DNA of 64,000 bases from Bacteroidales bacterium (GTDB lineage: Bacteria > Bacteroidota > Bacteroidia > Bacteroidales > UBA932), in contig JAKSJG010000001.1 in NCBI GenBank assembly GCA_024398365.1, forward strand, positions 62,001 through 126,000. Direction: 5' to 3'. The number at the start of each line of letters is the position of its first letter. Within the stretch, counting starts at the first letter, position 1. Position numbers and translations under genes: made by a program. Below are positions 26,950-36,283 of the stretch, in pieces. The notes beneath the pieces are model-generated. The model did not search any database and had not been told where the DNA came from. It saw nothing but the letters and a program-made list of their open reading frames with translations.

Positions 26950-27386
26950 TATTTGCAGGGGATCTTTTCTACTCTGCGCTGGTGACGTCCGCCTTCAAAC
27001 TCAGCCGCGAAATATGCCTTCACGATCTCCTGTGCAGTCTCGAGAGAGATGAATCTGCCCGGGAGGGAGAGCACGTTGGCGTTGTTGTGCTGCTTTGCGA
27101 GCGCACCGAGCTCAGGGGTCCAGCAGAGAGCTGCGCGTACGCCCTGATGCTTGTTGAGCGTCATGGAGATGCCGTTGCCGGAGCCGCAGATGGCTATGCC
27201 GCAGCATACCTCACCGTTCTCAACCGCATATCCGAGAGGGTGCGCGGTGTCAGGATAGTCCATGCTTTCGGTGGAGTGTGTACCGAAATCCTTGATCTCA
27301 AATCCCATTTCCTCAAGCATAGGCTTGAGGGCTTCTTTCATCTCGTAGCCGGCGTGGTCAGACGCCATTCCTAAGATTTTTGCCAT
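26949..27386 (-). CDS. rpiB: ribose-5-phosphate isomerase B
   Basis: RpiB interconverts ribose-5-phosphate and ribulose-5-phosphate in the pentose phosphate pathway. The short RpiB/LacAB fold is seen in GMASDHAGYEMKEAL at the start, DYPDTAHPLGYAVENGEV and the active-site loop GIAICGSGNGISMTLNKHQGVRAALC. The length, 145, is normal. It begins 3 bases after gltX and ends in a TAATG overlap with truB, so gltX-rpiB-truB form one tightly packed unit downstream of ftsZ. Confidence 0.95.
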   Translation of the reverse strand: MAKILGMASDHAGYEMKEALKPMLEEMGFEIKDFGTHSTESMDYPDTAHPLGYAVENGEVCCGIAICGSGNGISMTLNKHQGVRAALCWTPELGALAKQHNNANVLSLPGRFISLETAQEIVKAYFAAEFEGGRHQRRVEKIPCK

Positions 27387-27389
27387 GAT

Positions 27390-28940
27390 TTATCCGAGTT
27401 TTGCTATTGCGTTGTCAATTCTTGATAATATTTCCTGCTTGCCGAGTATGGCCATCATATCAGCGATGCCAGGGCCCTTGGACACTCCAACGAGGAAGAG
27501 TCTGAGGGTGTTCATCACCTTGCCCATAGGCCACTCGTTGCCGCTGATGAGTTCGTGCAGGCCATTCTCCAGGGTATCCTTGTCAAAGGATGCGACGCCC
27601 TCGAGGTATGTGCGTACCTGAGGGATGATCTCCTTGACCTCGTCCTTCCAGAACTTGTTGACAGAGGCCTCGTCGTAGCTCTGCGGAGCCTCGAAGAAGA
27701 ATGAGGTGAGATCCCAGAGCTCGAACGCGAAATGAGCCCTTTCCTTCATCATATCCAGCACCCCGCCCACGAACTTGTCGTCAAATCCTGCGAGCTTGTC
27801 GCCGTTGAGGGCGCGGAAATCAGCCACGAGCTGCTCCGTGGTGCGCTGGCGGAGGTATTCCTGGTTGAACCACTTCGCCTTGTCAGGATTGAAGCGTGCG
27901 CCGGACTTCACCACTCTCTCGAGTGAGAATGCCTTGGTCAGTTCGTCAAGTGTGAAGAGCTCCTGCTCGGTGCCCGGATTCCAGCCGAGCATGGCCAGCA
28001 GGTTGACGAATGCCTCAGGATAATAGCCGTCCTCGCGGTAGCCGCGTGTGACTTCGCCTTCCGCATTGACCCACTTGAGCGGGAATACCGGGAAGCCCAG
28101 GCGGTCGCCGTCACGCTTGCTCAGCTTGCCCTTGCCGTCCGGCTTGAGGAGGAGGGAGAGATGTGCGAACCTTGGCTGCACGTCCTGCCATCCGAATGCC
28201 TCGTAGAGCAGATAGTGGAGCGGGAGGGAAGGAAGCCACTCCTCGCCGCGGATGACGTCGGTGACCTCCATCAGGTGGTCATCCACGATGTTCGCAAGGT
28301 GGTAGGTCGGCAGCTCGTCCGCCTTCTTCCAGAGCACCTTGTCGTCCAGGGTATTGGTATTCACCTCAATATGTCCGCGTATCATGTCGTCCATGCTGAC
28401 GATGCGGTCCTCGGGCATCTTGAAGCGTATTGTCCAGTTGTTCTCTTCAGCGAGCCTGCGCTGCACCTCCGCCGCGTCCATAGTGAGGGAGTTGCGGAGC
28501 TGGGTGCGGGTCTGCCAGTTGTAAGTGAAGGTGCGCTTCTGCGCTTCCGCCTCGGCGCGCATCGCTGCGAGTTCCTCAGCGGTGTCGAACGCATAGTAGG
28601 CGAAGCCGTGCTCCACCAGATAATCTGCGTACTGGCGGTAAATGCCGCGGCGCTGGCTCTGGCGGTAAGGCGCGTGCGGATGTTTCTCAGACGGGGTCTC
28701 AACGATCCTGCCGTCGGCATCCACGCCTTCGTCAGGGAGGATTCCGCACCAGCGGAGAGCCTCTATGATATACTCCTCGGCGCCTTCAACGAAACGTGTG
28801 GAGTCGGTGTCCTCTATGCGGAGAATGAAGTCTCCACCGACCTGCTTTGCATACAGGTAATTGTACAATGCGGTCCTTACTCCGCCCATGTGGAGCGGCC
28901 CTGTCGGGCTCGGGGCGAAACGTACTCTTCTCTTTTCCAT
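27390..28940 (-). CDS. gltX: glutamate-tRNA ligase
   Basis: This class I synthetase charges tRNA-Glu. The HIGH-type motif appears as FAPSPTGPLHMGGVRTAL at the start and the KMSKS-type motif as GKLSKRDG near residue 277. EDTDSTRFVEGAEEYI and DVIRGEEWLPSLPLHYLLYEAFGW fit the core. The C-terminal helical anticodon-binding region covers residues ~340-516. Length 516. It follows ftsZ by 3 bases, which ties an essential tRNA synthetase to the division cluster message. Confidence 0.96.
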   Translation of the reverse strand: MEKRRVRFAPSPTGPLHMGGVRTALYNYLYAKQVGGDFILRIEDTDSTRFVEGAEEYIIEALRWCGILPDEGVDADGRIVETPSEKHPHAPYRQSQRRGIYRQYADYLVEHGFAYYAFDTAEELAAMRAEAEAQKRTFTYNWQTRTQLRNSLTMDAAEVQRRLAEENNWTIRFKMPEDRIVSMDDMIRGHIEVNTNTLDDKVLWKKADELPTYHLANIVDDHLMEVTDVIRGEEWLPSLPLHYLLYEAFGWQDVQPRFAHLSLLLKPDGKGKLSKRDGDRLGFPVFPLKWVNAEGEVTRGYREDGYYPEAFVNLLAMLGWNPGTEQELFTLDELTKAFSLERVVKSGARFNPDKAKWFNQEYLRQRTTEQLVADFRALNGDKLAGFDDKFVGGVLDMMKERAHFAFELWDLTSFFFEAPQSYDEASVNKFWKDEVKEIIPQVRTYLEGVASFDKDTLENGLHELISGNEWPMGKVMNTLRLFLVGVSKGPGIADMMAILGKQEILSRIDNAIAKLG

Positions 28941-28943
28941 ATA

Positions 28944-30188
28944 CTATTCTTCGTCTTTTTCGTTTTTCTGGAGGTTCAGCAGCTTCTCGCGGCGGTAGAA
29001 TGCCGGCTCGCTCTCAAGTTCGCTGATCTCCTGCTGGGATTCCACGATGAGTGAAGGCTTGCCTGCAAAATGGCGCTTGCTGTTGATGTTTTCTGAATCT
29101 TCCGGGCACAAAGGTACACCGCTCTTCCGGTTTTTGGAAGAGGAATCATCATATTTGACCTCAATGATATTGCTTTTCTTGATTTTGATGACCGGGAGCT
29201 GGGTCATCTCGAAGCCGGTGGCGATGAGGGTGACGCTGATATTGTCGCCCATATTGTTGTCAGTCACGATACCGCGCTTGAAATTGACGGTGTCGCCGAT
29301 GCGGCTCTTGATATTGTCCATGATCTGCGAGATCTCGGACATCTTGGCGGCCTTGCCCTGTTCGCCGCTGCTGGTGATGTTGACCAGCGCGTTCTTGGCG
29401 GTGCTCAGGTCAAGCTCCTGGAGCAGAGGGGAGCAGAGTGCCTGCTCCACAGCCTCTTCCACTCTGTTGGGACCTGAGGCGGTGCCTATACCCATGAGGG
29501 AAACGCCGCTGTTCTGCATGATCTTGCGCACGTCGGCGAAATCGGCATTGATATGACCGCTTCTGGTGATGATGTCGGAAATGCTCTTGACAGCTATGGC
29601 CAGCACCTCGTCGGCCTTGTGGAAAGCCGTCACATAGTCGAGGTCTCCGTAGAGCTCGTAGAGCTTCTGGTTGTCGATGATCAGCATGCTGTCCACCTGG
29701 CGGTGGAGCTCCTTGATGCCCTCCACGGCACGGTACAGCGCTTCCTCGCCCTCATCCCTGAACGGGAGGGTGACAACGCCCACGGTGAGGAGGCCCTTCT
29801 TCTTGGCGGTCTCTGCGATGACAGGAGCGGCGCCGCTGCCGGTACCGCCGCCCATACCGCAGGTGATGAACGCCATCTCGGTATTGCTGCCGAATATCTT
29901 TTCAATCTCTTCCTGAGATTCCAGCGCGGCCTTCCTTCCGGTTGCTGCGTCTGTGCCGGCGCCGAGGCCCTTGGTAAGCATCGGACCCAGCTGGACCTTG
30001 GTAGGCACACAACTCATCTCCAATGCCTGCATGTCGGTGTTGCAGATGACGAAATCCACATCTTCGATGCCGCTGGCGCACATGTATGACACTGCATTTC
30101 CGCCACCGCCGCCGGCGCCGATTACAGTGATGATATTGGCTTTTTTCTCCCAGTCCTTAGGGATGAAGTTATTTGAATTGTATTCCAT
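28944..30188 (-). CDS. ftsZ: cell division protein FtsZ
   Basis: FtsZ is the tubulin-like GTPase that forms the Z ring. The tubulin signature FITCGMGGGTGSGAAPVIAE, the N-terminal VIGAGGGGGNAV and the T7-loop stretch NADFADVRKIMQ are intact. The GTPase part ends near residue 320; a charged linker follows. The C-terminal peptide that binds FtsA reads SEPAFYRREKLL, a variant of the usual PAFLR form. The ATG at 30188 is used here; a GTG six bases earlier overlaps the ftsA stop and is also possible. It is last in the dcw order. Confidence 0.96.
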   Translation of the reverse strand: MEYNSNNFIPKDWEKKANIITVIGAGGGGGNAVSYMCASGIEDVDFVICNTDMQALEMSCVPTKVQLGPMLTKGLGAGTDAATGRKAALESQEEIEKIFGSNTEMAFITCGMGGGTGSGAAPVIAETAKKKGLLTVGVVTLPFRDEGEEALYRAVEGIKELHRQVDSMLIIDNQKLYELYGDLDYVTAFHKADEVLAIAVKSISDIITRSGHINADFADVRKIMQNSGVSLMGIGTASGPNRVEEAVEQALCSPLLQELDLSTAKNALVNITSSGEQGKAAKMSEISQIMDNIKSRIGDTVNFKRGIVTDNNMGDNISVTLIATGFEMTQLPVIKIKKSNIIEVKYDDSSSKNRKSGVPLCPEDSENINSKRHFAGKPSLIVESQQEISELESEPAFYRREKLLNLQKNEKDEE

Positions 30189-30193
30189 GGTCA

Positions 30194-31774
30194 CTAAGCT
30201 TTATCTTTATCGTCTGCAAAGAAGTCGTTGATGAAATTCTTGAATAATCCGCCGAGCTTTCCTCCACGCTTGATCCTGCCGGTATCCCTGGTTTCCTCCT
30301 TTTCCTCATCGCTGTCAAATACCTCCTCTTCTTCAGGTTCTTGAACCGTGGCAGGAGCAGGAGCGGTCGTGGGTTTCGGAGTTGGCTTCGGGGCTGTTTT
30401 CTCAGGAGCAGGCTGTGCCGCCGGCTGCGCCGGTGCCGGTGCAGGAGCCGGTGCAGGAGCCGGTGCAGGAGCAGGAGCAGGGGCTGGTGCAGGTGCTGCA
30501 GGCTTGGCCTTTTCCTCCTCCGGCTCATCCTGGAAGATGGATGCCAGATTGACTACAGGCTTCTTCGGTCCTGCATTGATGGTCTCGGCCTTGCGCAGGG
30601 CGGGGATATCCGTGGCGAATGAGAGATTGCCGGAGAGCGCCTCGATGACCAGTCCGACCGCAGTCGAAGAGAAGGCATCCATTGCGCCGATGGCGGAATC
30701 CGGGGTGATGCTGCTTCTCGGTGCGGCGAGACGCACCTTCTTGTCGAGCAGTATCCTCGCGAGCTGGGTGATGTGCTCCATATAGCTGCAGCCGCCGGTC
30801 AGCACGACTCCTGAAGGGAGCTTGCTTGAGTAGCCGCTCTGCTCTATGACATAATTCACGGCATCGAATATTTCGCTCATCCTGGCCTCGATCACGCGGC
30901 TGAGCAGGCTGAGCTCCACTGTGCCGTCCTCCACATTGTCCTCGCCGCGGAGCACGAGCTGCTTGTTTTCGGCCGTGTATTCTTCAAGACAGTTGCCGAA
31001 GCGCTGCTTGATGTTCTCCGACCATTCATAGGTCAGGTTGGTTACGGTCTTGATATCGTTGGTGACAGCGTCGCCTCCGAACGGAACGGTATAGAGCTGC
31101 CTGATGATATTGTCCTTGACTATTGCGATCTCGGTGAGATTCTTGCCCATGTCCACGAGGGCCACGCCGTTCTCCATCTCCTGTCTTGTGAGAACGGCCG
31201 CTGCGGATGCGATGTTGGAGAGAATGACCTTCTTGACATAGATGCCGCATTCGCCGAGTATCTTCTTGCGCTTGTTGAACAGGCTGCTCTTGCCTGAATA
31301 CACCTTGAAGAAGCTCTCGAGCGTCTCACCGCTCATGCCTATGACATCCTTAATACGCAGGCCGATCTGGTCATCCACATTGAATCTCTGCGGTATGACG
31401 TCGAAGATCATCTCGTCGCCCGGGACCTCCCTCTCGAACTGCTTGGCTGAGATCAGCCTGATCTCCTCCTCCGTAATGTACTTTTCGCTGTCCTTCCTCT
31501 GGTTGCGGCAGGATATCTCGTCGGCATGGAGGAATTTGCCTGAAAGGCTGATTACCGCGCTCTTGATAGGCTCCCCGCACTCGTCCTCCGCTTTGCAGAG
31601 AAGTGGTTTGAGAGCATCTATGACCTTGAGGTCATTGACGATCTCACCTCCCTTGATACCTGCTGAAGGGGCATCGTAATAGGAACGGATGCGAATCCCG
31701 GAGGACGTCAGCTCGCCGACTGCGACTGCAATCTTTGAGGATCCGAAATCGATGGCTGTGATTAAGTTGCTCAT
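30194..31774 (-). CDS. ftsA: cell division protein FtsA
   Basis: FtsA is the actin-like membrane tether for FtsZ. Actin-fold motifs include TAIDFGSSKIAVAVG at the start, NGVALVDMGKNLTEIAIVKDN and GVVLTGGCSYMEHI. Unlike E. coli FtsA (420 residues) it carries about 100 extra residues between the actin fold and the C-terminus. These are mostly Ala-Pro pairs, encoded at about 30360-30500, followed by an acidic patch. The end (LGGLFKNFINDFFAD) is an amphipathic helix that should bind the membrane, so the Ala-Pro stretch works as a spacer. The ATG at 31774 lies 2 bases after the ftsQ stop; an in-frame ATG 12 bases upstream would overlap ftsQ. Confidence 0.95.
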   Translation of the reverse strand: MSNLITAIDFGSSKIAVAVGELTSSGIRIRSYYDAPSAGIKGGEIVNDLKVIDALKPLLCKAEDECGEPIKSAVISLSGKFLHADEISCRNQRKDSEKYITEEEIRLISAKQFEREVPGDEMIFDVIPQRFNVDDQIGLRIKDVIGMSGETLESFFKVYSGKSSLFNKRKKILGECGIYVKKVILSNIASAAAVLTRQEMENGVALVDMGKNLTEIAIVKDNIIRQLYTVPFGGDAVTNDIKTVTNLTYEWSENIKQRFGNCLEEYTAENKQLVLRGEDNVEDGTVELSLLSRVIEARMSEIFDAVNYVIEQSGYSSKLPSGVVLTGGCSYMEHITQLARILLDKKVRLAAPRSSITPDSAIGAMDAFSSTAVGLVIEALSGNLSFATDIPALRKAETINAGPKKPVVNLASIFQDEPEEEKAKPAAPAPAPAPAPAPAPAPAPAPAPAQPAAQPAPEKTAPKPTPKPTTAPAPATVQEPEEEEVFDSDEEKEETRDTGRIKRGGKLGGLFKNFINDFFADDKDKA

Positions 31775-31776
31775 AG

Positions 31777-32553
31777 TTATCTGCAAATTATCTGTTTTTT
31801 ATATTTCAAATTCACGCTTTTGTAATGTGCGGCCTCCTCCAGCGGAGCGATGCTCTTGTAGAAAGCCGTGAGCTTCGAGAACTTCGTCTCTATGTCCGAA
31901 GCGTCCCCGAAGATGATATTGTATCTGGAGTCCCTGGTGCAGAGGCAGATGTCGCCGTTTTCGGCAATGTCTATCTGCTCTATCTGGCTGCGCCAGTAGT
32001 CATGGCTCTCGATATAGTCTCCCACCGCTATCATCCCGTCCATCCACTTTCTCTCCTTGTCGCTCCCCGGATAGCCCTGCTGTCCGGAACTGTAGCTGAC
32101 GGGTATCCTGCCGGTCACGATAGGCACGTTGGCGACATTGTGGATAGGGAACATATAGCCTGTGGAATCGACGTAGAAGCTCTTGCGTCCGTTGTCAAAA
32201 CGCATGACCGGATGACGCTGCTCCAGCATAATGTTGAGGTAGCCCGTCATGTCCTTGAACACTTCCACCTTCCTGACCTCACCTCTGGCGGCGATGCTGC
32301 TCTCCAGAGCGAATATGTTGATGTCCTGCATCCTGTGGCCTATCAGGCCCCTGCCGCCGTCGATCATTTCCAGCACGTCGCGGCGGGTCACAGCCCTGTT
32401 CTCGATGGAGTCCGCCAGGATGACGTTGATCCCGGTGCAGATCTCCTCCTGTGCGCGCTCTCGCGCATACTTGCCGGCATGGAAGAAATATGCTCCGCCA
32501 AGGAAAGCCGTCAACAGGCAGAATAGGGTGGTCAGCAGGATTCGCTTCAGCAT
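31777..32553 (-). CDS. ftsQ: cell division protein FtsQ
   Basis: FtsQ is a bitopic division protein that links cytosolic and periplasmic parts of the divisome. One N-terminal membrane helix (LLTTLFCLLTAFLGGAYFF, residues ~5-26) is followed by a POTRA-like segment (VTRRDVLEMIDGGRGLIGHRMQDI). A beta domain comes next (VRKVEVFKDMTGYLNIMLEQ, RHPVMRFDNGRKSFYVDSTGYMFP). The sequence is weakly conserved, as usual for FtsQ, but place in the cluster and layout agree. It overlaps murC by 7 bases. Confidence 0.9.
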   Translation of the reverse strand: MLKRILLTTLFCLLTAFLGGAYFFHAGKYARERAQEEICTGINVILADSIENRAVTRRDVLEMIDGGRGLIGHRMQDINIFALESSIAARGEVRKVEVFKDMTGYLNIMLEQRHPVMRFDNGRKSFYVDSTGYMFPIHNVANVPIVTGRIPVSYSSGQQGYPGSDKERKWMDGMIAVGDYIESHDYWRSQIEQIDIAENGDICLCTRDSRYNIIFGDASDIETKFSKLTAFYKSIAPLEEAAHYKSVNLKYKKQIICR

Positions 32554-33908
32554 ATCGTGTTGAGGTATTCTTCTATAGGGTTGATGAATCTTTCTATGTC
32601 TCCGGCGCCTATGGTCACGAGGCAGTCGATGTCAAGACTTTTGATAGTGTCGAGCAGCTGCTCCTTGCTGACCAGATGCTTGTCGCTGATGGTCACCTTG
32701 TCGAACACCATCTCCGCGTTCACGCCTTCGATCGGGAGCTCGCGTGCCGGGTAGATAGGCAGCATGATCAGCTCGTCCAGGCCGCTGAGCGCCTCGGCGA
32801 ACTCATCCGCGAAGTCGCGTGTGCGAGTGTAGAGATGCGGCTGGAATATGCCGCAGATGCGCCTGCCGGCGAATATGTTGCGTATGGAGCTGATGGCCGC
32901 CTTGATCTCGTTCGGATGGTGCGCGTAGTCGTCCACGTATGCCACCTTCGGAGTGTTGACGTGTATGTCGAATCTGCGCTTCACGCCGCGGAATGAGGCG
33001 AGCGCCTTGCGCAGCGCTTCAGGCTCGATGCCGTGCAGCAGGGCGCAGGCCGATGCCGCAATGGCATTCTCTACATTCACCCAACCCGGGACGCCGACCC
33101 TGCAGTGCTCTATCCTGCCCATAGGGGAATTGACGGTGAAGTCGAAATATCCGCCCTCCACCGGCACTATGTCAGATGCGTAGAAGTCGCAAGGCTGGTC
33201 GTATGAATAGCTGTACACCCTGGCCTTGATGCCTTCGCGCGGCACCGTGACGCCCTTCTTGATGATGACGGCTCCGCTCTCATTGATCTGCGATGCGAAT
33301 TCGCCGAAGGCCTCGATGACGTGGCTGTGGTCCTTGTATATGTCGAGATGGTCCGCGTCGGTGGCGGTGATGACGGCTATCTCAGGGAAGAGCTGGAGGA
33401 AAGAGCGGTCGAACTCGTCAGCCTCAGCCACGAGCACCGGCTCCTTGCTCAGCAGGAGATTGGTATCATAATTCTTGGATATGCCGCCGAGGAACGCGTT
33501 GCAGCCCTTGCCGCCTTCGGTGAGAATGTGCGCCAGCAGCGTGCTTGTGGTGGTCTTGCCGTGCGTGCCGGAGACCGCGAGGCATTTCTGCTTGCGGGCG
33601 ATCTCTCCGAGCGCCCTCGAGCGCTTGCACACGTTGTAGCCCTTTGCGAACACGGTCTTGAACTCCTCCAGGTCCGCCGGGATGGCCGGAGTGTAGATCA
33701 CGAAAGTGGACTCCACATCCTGCGGGATAAGGTCCGGCCTGTCCTCATAATGTATGGAGATGCCTTCCTGCTCCAGCCTTGCCGTGAGCGGGGAAGGGGT
33801 GCGGTCATAACCTGACACGCTGTATCCGGCATTGTTGAAATACCTGGCTATGGCGCTCATGCCTATGCCGCCTATGCCGAGGAAATAGTAATTCTTGTAT
33901 TCAGCCAT
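32547..33908 (-). CDS. murC: UDP-N-acetylmuramate-L-alanine ligase
   Basis: MurC adds the first amino acid of the peptidoglycan stem peptide. The N-terminal Rossmann part starts with YFLGIGGIGMSAIAR. The ATP-binding P-loop is AVSGTHGKTTTSTLLAHIL, and VDDYAHHPNEIKA, with the Mur His/Asn motif, lies further on. Length 453. The ATG at 33908 is chosen because the Rossmann strand begins a few residues later, and it overlaps the murG stop by 8 bases (ATGGCTGA), typical coupling. A longer frame to 33956 would run deep into murG. Confidence 0.96.
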   Translation of the reverse strand: MAEYKNYYFLGIGGIGMSAIARYFNNAGYSVSGYDRTPSPLTARLEQEGISIHYEDRPDLIPQDVESTFVIYTPAIPADLEEFKTVFAKGYNVCKRSRALGEIARKQKCLAVSGTHGKTTTSTLLAHILTEGGKGCNAFLGGISKNYDTNLLLSKEPVLVAEADEFDRSFLQLFPEIAVITATDADHLDIYKDHSHVIEAFGEFASQINESGAVIIKKGVTVPREGIKARVYSYSYDQPCDFYASDIVPVEGGYFDFTVNSPMGRIEHCRVGVPGWVNVENAIAASACALLHGIEPEALRKALASFRGVKRRFDIHVNTPKVAYVDDYAHHPNEIKAAISSIRNIFAGRRICGIFQPHLYTRTRDFADEFAEALSGLDELIMLPIYPARELPIEGVNAEMVFDKVTISDKHLVSKEQLLDTIKSLDIDCLVTIGAGDIERFINPIEEYLNTIC

Positions 33909-35016
33909 CATACCTGATGAGTGCGAGCACCTCTCTCGCAATAACTTCTCCCGCATCCTTGCGCGCGAGCTTGAGGATGTTGCTTTCCAGTGATTTGATT
34001 TTCTCTTCGTCGGCCAGTAGGCCTTCCGCGGTGGTCATGAGCTTCTCCACGGCCTCGCAGTCGCGTACCATCATGGCCGCGTCCTTGTTGACCAATGCCA
34101 TGGCATTGTGGGTCTGGTGGTCTTCGGACACGTTAGGCGACGGCACGAATATCGTTGCCTTGCCGGCCACGCAGAGCTCGGAGATCGTTCCGGCTCCGGC
34201 CCTGGATATGATCACGTCCGCCACGGCGAATGCCAGGTCCATCCTCGCGATGAAATCGAAATTGCGCACGTTCGGCAGATTGCGGTCAGCCAGGAATGCG
34301 TCTATGCCGCTCTTGTAGAACTTGCCGCTCTGCCAGATGACCTGATAATCCGCCTTGTCAGCCTTTTCCTCGACCCATTTCTTCATCGCATTGTTGAGCG
34401 TGCCGCTGCCGAGGCTGCCGCCCACGATGAAGAGAGTCTTCTTCGCAGGGTCCAGGTTGAAGAATTCATATCCGGCCTTCCTCTCTTCTTCGGTCGGCCT
34501 GTTGATGGACTTGCGTATAGGGTTGCCGGTGAGGATGATCTTGTCAGCCGGGAAGAATCTCTCCATGCCCTCGTAAGCCACGCAGATGCGCCTGGCCTTC
34601 TTGCCCAGTATCTTGTTGGTCAGGCCGGCGAATGAATTCTGCTCCTGGATGAGCGTAGGCACGCCCTTGTGCCCTGCGCTCCAGAGCATTGGCGCGCTGG
34701 CGTAGCCTCCCACGCCCACTGCGACGTCAGGCTTGAACTCCTTCACGATCTTCCCCGCGAGCCTGATGCTCCTGAGCACCTTGAAGGGCAGAGCAAGGTT
34801 CTGCAGAGAAAGCTTTCTCTGCAGTCCTGCCACCGGCAGGCCCTTGATCGAATACCCTGCAGCAGGGACCTTCTCCATCTCCATGCGTCCCTCTGCTCCC
34901 ACAAATAATATTTCAGCGTCCGGCTCGATGGCGCGGATCGAATCTGCTATGCTCAGCGCCGGGAATATGTGTCCGCCCGTACCGCCTCCGCTGATGATGA
35001 TGCGCGGATTACTCAT
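33901..35016 (-). CDS. murG: lipid II synthase MurG
   Basis: MurG transfers GlcNAc from UDP-GlcNAc to lipid I on the inner face of the membrane. The GT-B fold has IISGGGTGGHIFPALSIAD at the start, PVAGLQRKLSLQNL, QEQNSFAGLTNKILGKKA and the C-terminal donor-binding region SRAGAGTISELCVAGKATIFVPSP. The length, 371, is normal. It overlaps ftsW by 8 bases and murC by 8 bases. Confidence 0.96.
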   Translation of the reverse strand: MSNPRIIISGGGTGGHIFPALSIADSIRAIEPDAEILFVGAEGRMEMEKVPAAGYSIKGLPVAGLQRKLSLQNLALPFKVLRSIRLAGKIVKEFKPDVAVGVGGYASAPMLWSAGHKGVPTLIQEQNSFAGLTNKILGKKARRICVAYEGMERFFPADKIILTGNPIRKSINRPTEEERKAGYEFFNLDPAKKTLFIVGGSLGSGTLNNAMKKWVEEKADKADYQVIWQSGKFYKSGIDAFLADRNLPNVRNFDFIARMDLAFAVADVIISRAGAGTISELCVAGKATIFVPSPNVSEDHQTHNAMALVNKDAAMMVRDCEAVEKLMTTAEGLLADEEKIKSLESNILKLARKDAGEVIAREVLALIRYDG

Positions 35017-36265
35017 TCTGATTATCCTCCGTTATTCTTTGTTCCGCTTCCTGCACGTCCAGCTGCCTGCTGACCGAAAGTATGATGCCGAAGGCACCGC
35101 TCAGCACGACGAAGGCCGTACCTCCGTGGCTGATCAGCGGCAGCGTATGACCCGTGATAGGAAGCAATCTTATATTTACATATATGTGCAGCATCGCCTG
35201 TATGGCGATGAGAAATCCGAGACCTATGACCACGGCGCCCGAGAACGGCGTCTGGCACCTGCTGCCGATGGTGATGCACCTGAACAGGAAGATCATGTAC
35301 AGCAGTATGACGAACGTTCCGCCGAGCAGACCGTATTCCTCCACGATGAAGGCGAAGATGAAGTCAGAGAATGCCATTGACAGCGAATACCTCTGCGTGC
35401 TCTTGCCCGGACCCTTGCCTATGAGACCGCCCTGCGAGATGGCCACCTTGGCGTTTTCGCTCTGCCTCTTGTTGTCCAGATAAGCCTGCTTCTGGGCGGC
35501 AGTCATGTTGGCGAGCTTGGTCTCCTCATCCTCCTTGTCGCTGTCGAAGTAGCTCGCGAGTCGGTGCTGCACGGTGCCGAAGCGGTTGAATATCTTCTCG
35601 ACCTTGCCGGCCGGCTCCTCAGTGCTCTCCCTGCCTGCGTAGAAGGCGTTGTAGATGCCGAAGAGCAGCAGCACGCCCGCCACCGCGCCTCCGGCGGAAA
35701 TGAGCAGGAATCTCAGCTTCACGCCCATGAACCAGAGCAGCAGGAAGCTGATGAATCCGAACAGCAGGGCGGAGGAGAAGCTGTTGGCCATCACAAGCAG
35801 GCAGGTGCCCGCCACAGGCAGCAGCAGCTTGATCGCGAAATCCCTGAACGTATCCAGACTGTCCTCCCAGTATTCGACGGCCTTGGCCAGATACAGTATG
35901 AGGCCGACCTTCGCGAACTCGAACACCTGTATGGACTTGCCGAATATCTTCACCCCTCGCACGGCGCCGTTCCTGATGTCCTGGAACCCCGGCACGAAGG
36001 TCAGAAGCAGCATCAGGGTCGTGCCGCCGAAGAACAGGAATGCCAGGCCGCGGTACCATTTGAGCGGGATGACATAGCAGATGAGAAGGCACAGGAATCC
36101 GCCCAGCACCAGACGTATCTGCTGCAGGAACAGAGCCGTTTTCTCCATGTGGTTGACATTGGCGCGGTAGGTGCTTGCGGAGAACACCGCCAGGATGGAA
36201 ATCATCGCCAGCAGTATCACAAGTCCCCAGATCGCCTTGTCGCCCTTGACCCTTAACTTTCTCAT
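35009..36265 (-). CDS. ftsW: lipid II polymerase FtsW (SEDS family)
   Basis: FtsW is the septal glycan polymerase that works with FtsI. About ten membrane helices are visible, with the SEDS landmarks GVKIFGKSIQVFEFAKVGLILYLA and ISQGGLIGKGPGKSTQ. FSDFIFAFIVEEYGLLGGTFV and LPITGHTLPLISHGGTA close the family pattern. A long periplasmic loop (residues ~215-275, charged, with SDKEDEETKLANMTAAQKQA) is longer than in E. coli and is usual in Bacteroidetes. Length 418. Confidence 0.95.
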   Translation of the reverse strand: MRKLRVKGDKAIWGLVILLAMISILAVFSASTYRANVNHMEKTALFLQQIRLVLGGFLCLLICYVIPLKWYRGLAFLFFGGTTLMLLLTFVPGFQDIRNGAVRGVKIFGKSIQVFEFAKVGLILYLAKAVEYWEDSLDTFRDFAIKLLLPVAGTCLLVMANSFSSALLFGFISFLLLWFMGVKLRFLLISAGGAVAGVLLLFGIYNAFYAGRESTEEPAGKVEKIFNRFGTVQHRLASYFDSDKEDEETKLANMTAAQKQAYLDNKRQSENAKVAISQGGLIGKGPGKSTQRYSLSMAFSDFIFAFIVEEYGLLGGTFVILLYMIFLFRCITIGSRCQTPFSGAVVIGLGFLIAIQAMLHIYVNIRLLPITGHTLPLISHGGTAFVVLSGAFGIILSVSRQLDVQEAEQRITEDNQNE

Positions 36266-36283
36266 TGCTCTGACTGTACTGTA

